This document shows positions 6,944 through 12,856 of a DNA stretch of 15,973 nt, in pieces; positions within the stretch are counted from its first letter, which is position 1; each line of letters starts with the position of its first letter. Origin of the DNA: CAYMDS01 sp964576705 (GTDB lineage Bacteria > Patescibacteriota > Microgenomatia > Levybacterales > UBA12049). A program made the position numbers and the translations under genes. The stretch is from NCBI GenBank assembly GCA_964576705.1, contig CAZNVI010000025.1, forward strand, positions 1 to 15,973, written 5' to 3'. The notes beneath the pieces were generated by a model. That model was given only the letters and a program-made list of their open reading frames with translations. It was not told the DNA's origin and ran no database searches.

Positions 6944-6974
6944 AAAGCTTAGCTTTCAAAGAAAGCTAAGCTTT
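6944..6974. terminator. Perfect 14-bp hairpin before rpsF
   Basis: AAAGCTTAGCTTTC (6944-6957), loop AAA, GAAAGCTAAGCTTT (6961-6974). It lies between the 5777 gene and the rpsF promoter. Only a broken T-rich tract follows on the plus strand, so it may be a weak terminator of the upstream unit or an insulating structure. The 13-base stem core recurs in the terminator at 8285-8323. Confidence 0.6.
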
Positions 6975-6988
6975 GTTAGATTTGCCAC

Positions 6989-7018
6989 TTGCGAAAATGA
7001 GCTTGATTTTGTTATCAT
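6989..7018 (+). promoter_or_regulatory. Promoter of rpsF-ssb-rpsR
   Basis: TTGCGA (6989-6994), an 18-bp spacer and TATCAT (7013-7018) end 6 nt before the rpsF ATG at 7025. The tiny gap leaves no room for a leader, so the S6:S18-binding leader known in some other bacteria cannot be present here. Confidence 0.55.
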
Positions 7019-7024
7019 TACGCC

Positions 7025-7300
7025 ATGAGATTATATGATTTGGTCTTAGTTTTGAGATCATCGCTTTCTGATAAAGAAAGAGAAAAATTATTGGGTACTG
7101 TAAAAGATTGGCTTGGAAAAGCTAAAGTCGTAACAGAAGAATCATGGGGCCAGAAGCCTCTCGCATATAAAATAAAAAAAGAGCTATCAGGTGTTTATCA
7201 CAAAATGGAACTTGAATCTGAATCCATAGCAGGAGATTTTGAGAAGAAATTAAACGCCCAAGATAATATATTGAGACATCTACTTCTCAGAAAGAAGTAG
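7025..7300 (+). CDS. rpsF: 30S ribosomal protein bS6
   Basis: 91 aa, close to the usual 95-100. It binds 16S rRNA together with bS18 in the platform of the small subunit. The S6 fold is recognisable from the N-terminal beta strand YDLVLVLR, the strand GQKPLAYKIKK with the family-typical W-G-x-K-x-L-A-Y pattern (about 41-50), and the C-terminal helix and strand ending LRHLLLRKK. It is first in the cluster rpsF-ssb-rpsR, the standard bacterial order. No Shine-Dalgarno sequence precedes it, and the promoter sits directly at the start codon. Confidence 0.95.
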   Translation: MRLYDLVLVLRSSLSDKEREKLLGTVKDWLGKAKVVTEESWGQKPLAYKIKKELSGVYHKMELESESIAGDFEKKLNAQDNILRHLLLRKK

Positions 7301-7350
7301 AGTCATAAGGTCAAAACGACCCGCTTCGCCAAAGCGATAGCGAGGTGAGC

Positions 7351-7402
7351 AAAGAGTCAGAGAAAAATTCAAAACTTTGACTCTCTGCAGCTGTGACTCT
7401 TT
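7351..7402 (+). repeat. Three-arm inverted repeat between rpsF and ssb
   Basis: Arm A AAAGAGTCA (7351-7359) can pair either with arm B TGACTCT (7378-7384, 7 bp) or with arm C TGACTCTTT (7394-7402, 9 bp), but not with both. Arm C ends 12 nt before the ssb start. The spacer also holds a G+C-richer patch at 7319-7345. It may be a transcript structure that modulates ssb expression relative to rpsF, or simply repeat-derived spacer DNA. Confidence 0.5.
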
Positions 7403-7414
7403 GAAATTTTCATT

Positions 7415-7918
7415 ATGGCACGTTCATTAAATAAAGTTCAATTAATCGGAAATTTGACTAGAGATCCTGAATTGCGCTACACACCATCGGGGGCCGCGGT
7501 ATGCACATTCGGTCTTGCGACTAATAGATCATGGAATACAGATGCAGGTGAAAAACATGAAGAGACGGAGTTTCATAATATAGTCTCTTGGAATAAGTTA
7601 GCTGAACTTTGTAGCCAATTTCTTGCAAAAGGCCGAAAAGTATATGTAGAGGGAAGATTGGCGACTAGAACTTGGCAGGCGCAGGATGGAGCGCAGAGGA
7701 CCAGAACAGAAGTAGTAATCGATGACATGATTTTACTTGATAATAAATTCACATCAAAACAAGAGGGTGATTCATCGAGCGTGCCATCGAAAACTCAGGC
7801 TACACCTACTAAATCCGACTCTAAGCCGGCACCGAAGCAAGATGAAAGTAAAGAGGAAGAGGCAGCTGTAGAGTCAAATGATAATACAGATGTCCCGCCC
7901 GATGATATACCGTTCTAG
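7415..7918 (+). CDS. ssb: Single-stranded DNA-binding protein
   Basis: 167 aa. An OB-fold domain occupies about 1-112, with the typical opening NKVQLIGNLTRDPELRYTPS, the ATNRSW strand, a WNKLAELC segment and GRKVYVEGRLATRTW. A low-complexity Lys/Ser/Pro/Asp linker (about 116-155) leads to the acidic tip DVPPDDIPF, the conserved docking peptide for replication and repair partners. The protein coats single-stranded DNA in replication, recombination and repair. It sits between rpsF and rpsR, the common bacterial position. No clear Shine-Dalgarno is visible before the ATG. Transcription probably comes from the rpsF promoter. Confidence 0.96.
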   Translation: MARSLNKVQLIGNLTRDPELRYTPSGAAVCTFGLATNRSWNTDAGEKHEETEFHNIVSWNKLAELCSQFLAKGRKVYVEGRLATRTWQAQDGAQRTRTEVVIDDMILLDNKFTSKQEGDSSSVPSKTQATPTKSDSKPAPKQDESKEEEAAVESNDNTDVPPDDIPF

Positions 7919-7921
7919 GGT

Positions 7922-7980
7922 TAAATCCTAAATACTAAGCTCTAAATCCTAAATACATTTTAGAATTTAGAAATTAGAAT
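7922..7980. repeat. Short tandem and inverted repeats between ssb and rpsR
   Basis: TAAATCCTAAATAC occurs twice (7922-7935 and 7943-7956), 21 bp apart. The following TTTTAGAATTTAG and ATTAGAATTT units are partly complementary to it, so several small hairpins are possible. It reads like degenerate spacer repeat DNA. I see no open frame in it. Confidence 0.6.
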
Positions 7981-7982
7981 TT

Positions 7983-8002
7983 GGAGTTTCTCCTGAAAGG
8001 AG
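7983..8002 (+). promoter_or_regulatory. rpsR Shine-Dalgarno inside a small switchable hairpin
   Basis: AAGGAG ends at 8002, 4 nt before the rpsR ATG, and is one of the few strong Shine-Dalgarno sequences in the window. CTCCT (7990-7994) is complementary to the Shine-Dalgarno AGGAG (7998-8002, 3-nt loop), and its CTCC part is also complementary to an upstream GGAG (7983-7986, 3-nt loop). Only one pairing can form at a time, so the site could be masked or open. The stems are short and the effect is an inference. Confidence 0.45.
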
Positions 8003-8006
8003 TTTT

Positions 8007-8255
8007 ATGGCTAAACAAAAAACATTTCGCAGAATGAAGAAACCGGTTCAAGCTCCTAGTGAGTGTTATTTCTGTAAAGAAAAAAAAGAACCTGTATATA
8101 ACGATACCAGTGTCCTATCACGTTTTATAACTGATAGAGGTAAAATTACAGCCAGATCGCGAAACGGTCTTTGCGCCAAGCATCAGAGAGTTTTAGGTGA
8201 CTCGGTAAAATACGCGAGACATTTGGCACTTCTTCCTTTTGTAGTTAGAGATTAA
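8007..8255 (+). CDS. rpsR: 30S ribosomal protein bS18
   Basis: 82 aa, slightly longer than usual at the N-terminus (KTFRRMKKPVQAP). The core is typical: CYFC (20-23), the DTSVLSRFITDRGKI region (about 33-47), then GLCAKHQR and the final helix ARHLALLPFV. It pairs with bS6 on the platform of the small subunit. The CxxC plus the later Cys-Ala-Lys-His could bind zinc, as suggested for some S18 proteins. It is the last gene of the cluster; the terminator at 8285-8323 follows and no rplI gene is present. Confidence 0.95.
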   Translation: MAKQKTFRRMKKPVQAPSECYFCKEKKEPVYNDTSVLSRFITDRGKITARSRNGLCAKHQRVLGDSVKYARHLALLPFVVRD

Positions 8256-8284
8256 AATTCAGTTTCCCGGTTTTCGCCTGTTTT

Positions 8285-8323
8285 AAAGCTAAGCTTTAAT
8301 TTAAAGAAAAGCTTAGCTTTTTT
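8285..8323 (+). terminator. Intrinsic terminator after rpsR
   Basis: A perfect 13-bp stem, AAAGCTAAGCTTT (8285-8297) with AAAGCTTAGCTTT (8308-8320), has a 10-nt loop and runs straight into six T (8318-8323). It closes the rpsF-ssb-rpsR unit 29 bp after the rpsR stop. The stem core is the same word as in the hairpin at 6944-6974. Confidence 0.85.
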
Positions 8324-8341
8324 ACCTTTTAAATTATCTTA

Positions 8342-8370
8342 TTGAAGGTAAGTTGGTATTGTGTAATAAT
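8342..8370 (+). promoter_or_regulatory. Probable promoter of the S41 protease gene
   Basis: TTGAAG (8342-8347), a 17-bp spacer and AATAAT (8365-8370), preceded by an extended -10 TG (8362-8363). The start of transcription would be near 8377. This argues against the ATG at 8369 and the TTG at 8342, and favours the ATG at 8390. Confidence 0.45.
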
Positions 8371-8389
8371 GGTAAAATTGCTAAATAGT

Positions 8390-9673
8390 ATGAATTCCAG
8401 AATCTTACGATTAGTTTTGGTAATAATGCTTTCCGGTTTAGTGGGTTATGTAATTGGTGTTAATAAGATAAAGTTTGATTGGGCGAATTACCAACCCCAG
8501 ATTCTAATTACTAGTAAGGAGCCACCACCGTCAGTTTCTAAAGTTGATTTTACACCTCTTTGGGCTGTCATCCAAAAACTTGAAGGCACATACTATCAGA
8601 AGACTGATTTAGATGCGCAGAAAATGTTAAACGGTGCTATTTCCGGACTCGTCGGGAGCTTGGAAGATCCATATACCGTGTATTTGCCACCAGCGCAAAA
8701 TGATGATTTTAAAGAAGTAATGGCAGGAAAATTTGAGGGAATTGGTGCTGAGTTAGGAATGAATGGTAAACAAATTATAATTCAAGCCCCTTTAGATAAC
8801 AGTCCTGCATCAAAAGCCGGTCTTAAGCCGCAAGACGCGATACTCGAGGTGGATGGTGATGCTACGGTGGGATGGACCCTTTCACAAACTGTAGATAAAA
8901 TTAGAGGTCCTAAAGGAACCAAAGTTTCGCTTTTGATCCTTCATGAGAAAGATAAATCCCCTAAAACTATAGATATAATCCGTGACACGATAACGGTAGA
9001 AAGTGTCATATCATGGGTTAAGCCCTTAAACAGTATCGGAAAAATCACTCTCAATGATTCACTTAAATCTCATGCAAATGAAAAAGTAGCATATGTCCGT
9101 CTTTCGCAGTTTGGTGATTCAGCCAATCGAGAGTGGGTGGATGCGATAAATGAAATTAGCATGAATTTACAGCAGGACAAGTCTATAAAGGGCGTTGTGG
9201 TAGATCTCAGGAATAATCCTGGCGGATATCTCACGCAAGCCGTCTTTATCGCTTCAGAATTCATAAAAAGCGGAACTGTAGTCTTAGAAGAGGATAGGCA
9301 GGGAGAGCGAAAGAAGTTAGATGTTTCAAGACAGGGCTTACTTTTAGATATACCTGTTGTTGTGCTTATAAATAAAGGTTCAGCATCCGCATCTGAAATA
9401 GTAGCAGGTGCCATGAGGGATCATAAAAGAGCTAAATTAGTAGGAGAAACTTCTTTCGGTAAAGGCACTATTCAGCAAGCAGAAGATTTAGGAGGCGGTT
9501 CAGGTATTCATATTACTATAGCCAAATGGTTAACGCCGAATGGTACATGGATACATGGAAAAGGGTTGACGCCTGATGTCGATATTAAGCTTAAGGACAC
9601 AGATGATACGAACCCTAACTCAAATACACATGACGGTCAGTTGGAAGCTGCAGTTATTGAATTAGTGAAGTGA
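8390..9673 (+). CDS. S41-family carboxyl-terminal processing protease (CtpA-like)
   Basis: 427 aa from the ATG at 8390. An N-terminal membrane segment (LRLVLVIMLSGLVGYVIGV, about 6-24) puts the rest outside the cytoplasm. An N-terminal helical domain with SLEDPYTVYLPP (about 90-100) is followed by a PDZ domain (about 116-199; IGAELG ... SPASKAGLKPQDAILEVDG). The tail-specific protease core is VVVDLRNNPGGYL, then NKGSASASE with catalytic Ser at about 333, and SFGKGTIQ with catalytic Lys at about 358. Such enzymes trim or degrade envelope proteins from the C-terminus. I preferred 8390 because upstream starts fall inside the promoter and the segment from 8390 makes a normal signal anchor. An HtrA protease follows after 47 bp, and no separate terminator is seen between them. 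Confidence 0.93.
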   Translation: MNSRILRLVLVIMLSGLVGYVIGVNKIKFDWANYQPQILITSKEPPPSVSKVDFTPLWAVIQKLEGTYYQKTDLDAQKMLNGAISGLVGSLEDPYTVYLPPAQNDDFKEVMAGKFEGIGAELGMNGKQIIIQAPLDNSPASKAGLKPQDAILEVDGDATVGWTLSQTVDKIRGPKGTKVSLLILHEKDKSPKTIDIIRDTITVESVISWVKPLNSIGKITLNDSLKSHANEKVAYVRLSQFGDSANREWVDAINEISMNLQQDKSIKGVVVDLRNNPGGYLTQAVFIASEFIKSGTVVLEEDRQGERKKLDVSRQGLLLDIPVVVLINKGSASASEIVAGAMRDHKRAKLVGETSFGKGTIQQAEDLGGGSGIHITIAKWLTPNGTWIHGKGLTPDVDIKLKDTDDTNPNSNTHDGQLEAAVIELVK

Positions 9674-9720
9674 AATTTTTATTTCAGTTAGTTTTAAGTT
9701 TTATATATTAAGCTACTATA

Positions 9721-10875
9721 ATGCGGAGACTAATTCTTTGGATCATCGTTCTTCTGGTTATATTGGGTGCGCTTAGTGCTTTAAAGCAAAATTCACCGGC
9801 AATTCGTAATTTAGCTGATCAGACTCTTGATAATTCAACCGGAAGTATAAAAATCGTCTCAGAAGAATCTGTCGTCATAGACGTGGTCAAGAAAGCAGGT
9901 CCATCGGTAGTGACCATTTCTGCACAAGTGGCAACACGGCCACTTTTTAATGATAATGATTCATTTTTCTTTTTTGATAGACCATCTGAGAGATCTACAG
10001 AACCCCAAAATATAGGCTCAGGTTTCGTAGTTTCAGATGATGGATTCATAGTGACGAACAAACATGTGGTATCAGAATTGGAAACTACATATACAGTCAT
10101 CACGCAGGATGATAAGAAATTTAAAGTAGAACGGATCTATAGGGATCCTTTAAATGACATAGCTATAGTTAAAGTAAATCCATCGGAGAACGGCGAAAGT
10201 CTTAAGCCGTTAACTTTAGGCGATTCGTCTAAATTGCAGGTAGGGCAACTAGTGATAGCTATAGGAACACCGCTTGGGGAATTTAATAATAGCGTAACTA
10301 CAGGCGTAGTATCGGGCTTAGGTCGCGGGATCATAGCCGGATCTGCTTTTGAAGGGTTTGCGGAACAATTAGATAATGTTATACAAACAGATGCTGCGAT
10401 AAATCCCGGAAATAGCGGCGGCCCTCTTTTGAATTCCGAAGGAAAAGTTATAGGAGTGAATACTGCAGTTTCCCAAAGCGGCCAAAATATAGGATTCGCA
10501 TTACCTATAAATGTAATAAAAGATTCCTTAAATAATTTTAATCAAACAGGACAATTCAATCGTCCCTTCTTAGGCGTTTCTTACCAAATGATAAGTAGGG
10601 AGGTAGCACTTAGAAATGACATTCCGCAGGGGGCATATATAAGAAGTGTGTCTGAAGGGTCTGCTGCAGATAAAGCAGGTCTTCAGGCAGGAGATGTGGT
10701 TACGAAGATTGACGGTACGGACTTAAGATCCGACAGAACAGAGTTGGCTTCTGTGATAAGTAAAAAAAAGGTAGGGGATACGTTAAAGCTTACAGTTTGG
10801 CGTGAGAATGAAGAAACAGGAGAGGATGAGACTTTTGAAATTAACGCAGTATTAGAAGCAGCACCGGAGCAATAA
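9721..10875 (+). CDS. HtrA/DegP-type trypsin-like serine protease with one PDZ domain
   Basis: 384 aa. A membrane anchor lies at about 3-20 (RLILWIIVLLVILGALSAL), then a Ser/Asp-rich linker. A trypsin-fold domain (about 50-275) carries the catalytic triad H115 (TNKHVV), D146 (LNDIAIV) and S232 (GNSGGPL). One PDZ domain spans about 283-375 (RPFLGVSYQ ... AADKAGLQAGDVVTKIDG). It is a membrane-tethered extracytoplasmic protease/chaperone for misfolded proteins, like DegS or actinobacterial HtrA. It lies 47 bp downstream of the CtpA-like gene and upstream of a SurA-like gene, so the three form an envelope quality-control group. A weak TATATT (9704-9709) precedes it without a clear -35. Confidence 0.95.
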   Translation: MRRLILWIIVLLVILGALSALKQNSPAIRNLADQTLDNSTGSIKIVSEESVVIDVVKKAGPSVVTISAQVATRPLFNDNDSFFFFDRPSERSTEPQNIGSGFVVSDDGFIVTNKHVVSELETTYTVITQDDKKFKVERIYRDPLNDIAIVKVNPSENGESLKPLTLGDSSKLQVGQLVIAIGTPLGEFNNSVTTGVVSGLGRGIIAGSAFEGFAEQLDNVIQTDAAINPGNSGGPLLNSEGKVIGVNTAVSQSGQNIGFALPINVIKDSLNNFNQTGQFNRPFLGVSYQMISREVALRNDIPQGAYIRSVSEGSAADKAGLQAGDVVTKIDGTDLRSDRTELASVISKKKVGDTLKLTVWRENEETGEDETFEINAVLEAAPEQ

Positions 10876-10897
10876 TATAAATGTCAAATTTCAATCC

Positions 10898-10934
10898 TTC
10901 GACAAGCTCAGGATTGACCCTGAGTCAAATCGAA
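10898..10934. repeat. Imperfect palindrome of the TTCGACAAGCTCAGG type
   Basis: Nested arms are TTCGA (10898-10902) with TCGAA (10930-10934) and CTCAGG (10907-10912) with CCTGAG (10919-10924). The left arm TTCGACAAGCTCAGG is intact and the right arm is degraded, since CTTG is replaced by TCAAA. From general familiarity, this word is a widespread dispersed palindrome in bacterial genomes. It may act as a structured end of the htrA transcript, but no T-run follows. Confidence 0.6.
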
Positions 10935-10994
10935 TGGGTCAAATATCCAATTTCAAATGTCAAACTCTATTAGAGAATTTTGCTTTAAGCATTT

Positions 10995-11204
10995 GATATT
11001 TGTCATTTGGTATTGGTAGTATTTGATATTCTTGATTTGGCTCTTGCATNNNNNNNNNNNNNNNNNNNNNNNNNNNNNNNNNNNNNNNNNNNNNNNNNNN
11101 NNNNNNNNNNNNNNNNNNNNNNNNNNNNNNNNNNNNNNNNNNNNNNNNNGATATTTGTCATTTGGTATTGGTAGTATTTGATATTCTTGATTTGGCTCTT
11201 GCAT
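10995..11204. repeat. 55-bp identical direct repeat flanking a 100-N assembly gap
   Basis: Bases 10995-11049 and 11150-11204 are identical over all 55 positions, and 11050-11149 is exactly 100 N. A round 100-N gap between ends sharing 55 bp is what a scaffolder leaves when two contigs ending in the same k-mer are not merged. The true locus may hold a single copy, or a real tandem repeat. The rest of this gene-free stretch (10876-11259) holds the palindrome at 10898, AT-rich words such as AATTTCAAATGTCAAA, and the promoter at 11199-11227. Confidence 0.9.
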
Positions 11205-11227
11205 ACTGTTTTTTTGTTCTATATAAT
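11199..11227 (+). promoter_or_regulatory. Promoter of the SurA-like gene
   Basis: TTGCAT (11199-11204), a 17-bp spacer and consensus TATAAT (11222-11227), 32 nt before the ATG at 11260. The -35 hexamer is the last six bases of the 55-bp repeated segment, so it is also present left of the gap. Confidence 0.6.
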
Positions 11228-11259
11228 ACTATAAATAAACCATACTTACTATATAAAAT

Positions 11260-11979
11260 ATGGCACAAAGTTCTAAGAAAAAAACAACTAAAAAAACCAC
11301 TTCTGCAGATAAATCAAAAGTTACCAAATCAAAAAGCAGAGATTTAAAACAAGTTTCATCCGCCCCTGAAACACCGAAAACTTCATCTATACGCTCTCTG
11401 AAAGTTAAGCGCTCTTACGTTGCCGTAGTATTAGGTATTCTTATACTAGTTACTATAGTTTATTTAGGTAGAAATTTGATTGTGGCAGCAATGGTAAACG
11501 GTCAACCCATTTCCAGATTATCAGTCGTTCGCGAGCTTGAATCACAAGGAGGAAAACAAGCATTAGATTCGCTTATCACAAAACAGCTCATATTGCAGGA
11601 GGCAAGAAAGAAAAACGTCGCAGTCTCGTCATCTGACGTTGATGCAGAAATGAAAAAAATCTCTGATAATTTAGCACAGCAAGGACAAAAACTCGATCAG
11701 GTGCTTTCGCTTCAGGGAATGACCAGAGATCAGTTAGTGGAACAAATAAAGCTTCAGAAGATGCTTGAGAAGATGGTAGGTAAAATAGAAGTAACAGAAA
11801 AAGAAGTGGATGACTATATCACAAATAACCAAGAGTCATTACCTACTGATCAGGATGAAGCATCTATAGCAGCAAATGTAAAAACCAGCCTTACACAACA
11901 GAAGTTAAATGAAAAAGCACAGAGTATGCTTGAGGCTCTTCGTAAAAACGCCAACATCAACTACTTCGTGCAGTATTAA
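11260..11979 (+). CDS. Membrane-anchored SurA N-terminal-domain-like chaperone
   Basis: 239 aa. A very basic Lys/Ser/Thr-rich cytoplasmic tail (1-50) precedes a single membrane segment (about 52-70, YVAVVLGILILVTIVYLG). The SurA/PrsA-type chaperone domain follows, recognisable from AAMVNGQPISRLSVVRELE (about 76-93) and the helix LDSLITKQLILQEARKKNV. The rest is helical to the end, with the swapped-tail pattern VTEKEVDDYITNN ... LRKNANINYF. No parvulin PPIase domain is present; in full-length SurA/PrsA this domain lies between the two chaperone halves. It probably holds unfolded exported proteins at the outer face of the membrane, next to the HtrA and CtpA-like proteases encoded upstream. No good terminator hairpin follows. 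Confidence 0.82.
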   Translation: MAQSSKKKTTKKTTSADKSKVTKSKSRDLKQVSSAPETPKTSSIRSLKVKRSYVAVVLGILILVTIVYLGRNLIVAAMVNGQPISRLSVVRELESQGGKQALDSLITKQLILQEARKKNVAVSSSDVDAEMKKISDNLAQQGQKLDQVLSLQGMTRDQLVEQIKLQKMLEKMVGKIEVTEKEVDDYITNNQESLPTDQDEASIAANVKTSLTQQKLNEKAQSMLEALRKNANINYFVQY

Positions 11980-11999
11980 AACAGTTTAGCCTCGTTTTT

Positions 12000-12028
12000 T
12001 TGACAAAACCTCCAAAGTGTCCTATACT
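12000..12028 (+). promoter_or_regulatory. Promoter of the 12041 gene
   Basis: Consensus TTGACA (12000-12005), a 17-bp spacer and TATACT (12023-12028). The ATG at 12041 is 12 nt further on, giving a leader of about 5-6 nt and no Shine-Dalgarno sequence. It is among the best-matching promoters in the window. Confidence 0.75.
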
Positions 12029-12040
12029 ATCCTATAGTCT

Positions 12041-12856
12041 ATGAATGCTGAAAGTGGATCTTTATCTCAGCAAGTTATATTAGACAATTTGAGGCCAAAC
12101 GACGCAAGTCCGTATAGGCGAATTATCCGGCGGGTTAATTGGTTACCACCTGAAAGATTCCCTTATTTATTTCATACTTCTTCACGAGAGTTAGGAAGTG
12201 TCGATCCAGTCTTCTGCCAGAGCTTTGACTACAAACTGTTTGATCGGGTTGTCCCGGTTACATATGTACTTCCATTTCCCCACGTAAATCGAGTTAAAAG
12301 GGTTTCTGAGGTGTGGAGTCCTAATAAAAGCGAAGGATTTTCCATGTCAGGACTACCATATACATATTTGAGAGTTCCTAAAAATGGTAAGGATTATGGG
12401 CAGATAAGGATGGGAAGCACAATGCTAGATCAATATTTATTGGCAGCTGAAAATAGCGGTATGGTATTCTCAGTTCACTTGACAGAGATAAGCAAACACG
12501 GCTTAAGATCTAATTTAAAAGAAGTAATTTCCCTTGGGGCACTTCCGGTAATTGATGCATGTCAGTTTCTTTATCCATCACCGATCGGTTTAGGCACAGG
12601 TGGAATAGAGACGCATCTTGAAGATGATATTTATCGACCTGAAGCTACTGGTTACCAGTCATTGTTGGAGTACGTAGATGGTCTTCCTAAATCTCCTCAT
12701 AGAACCGCCGTAATTGATCTTGCGAATAAATTAACTTCTTTGAGCCCTGAACAAGTTACGCATAGGGTTTTCGGTGGAATCGTAGAAGAAAACCGTCAAG
12801 CCTTCATGCGGGCTGCACAATCTGGAAATAGACTATTACTAAATCTTAATCACTAA
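12041..12856 (+). CDS. Hypothetical 271-aa protein, family not recognised
   Basis: No motif allows a family name. The protein appears soluble, with no signal peptide or membrane segment. Visible features are a basic, aromatic N-terminal part (RRIIRRVNWLPPERFPYLFH), a Tyr/Pro/Val-rich middle, GLGTGGIE (about 188-195) and a helical C-terminus (about 224-260, ending FMRAAQSGNRLLL). It has few Lys and several Arg, His and Pro, and codon use is like its neighbours. Its own strong promoter and an intact frame argue for a real gene. It is convergent with the AlaRS-like gene, and the two stop codons overlap in the four bases CTAA (12853-12856). An enzyme or a nucleic-acid-binding protein is possible, but the sequence alone does not decide. 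Confidence 0.7.
   Translation: MNAESGSLSQQVILDNLRPNDASPYRRIIRRVNWLPPERFPYLFHTSSRELGSVDPVFCQSFDYKLFDRVVPVTYVLPFPHVNRVKRVSEVWSPNKSEGFSMSGLPYTYLRVPKNGKDYGQIRMGSTMLDQYLLAAENSGMVFSVHLTEISKHGLRSNLKEVISLGALPVIDACQFLYPSPIGLGTGGIETHLEDDIYRPEATGYQSLLEYVDGLPKSPHRTAVIDLANKLTSLSPEQVTHRVFGGIVEENRQAFMRAAQSGNRLLLNLNH

Noticed and set aside
7922..7956. Telomere-like CCTAAA repeats
   Set aside because: There are only two 14-base units with a spacer, in the middle of a bacterial operon. They are better explained as ordinary degenerate spacer repeats, and two copies are far too few and not spaced like a CRISPR.
9717..9722. TATAAT overlapping the htrA ATG as its -10 box
   Set aside because: Transcription would then start inside the coding region, and the signal-anchor codons right after this ATG are clearly part of the protein. 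Read-through from the protease gene upstream is more likely.
10953..11204. Minus-strand open frame spanning the N-run
   Set aside because: It exists only because the Ns contain no stop codons, and both ends are the duplicated 55-bp spacer sequence.
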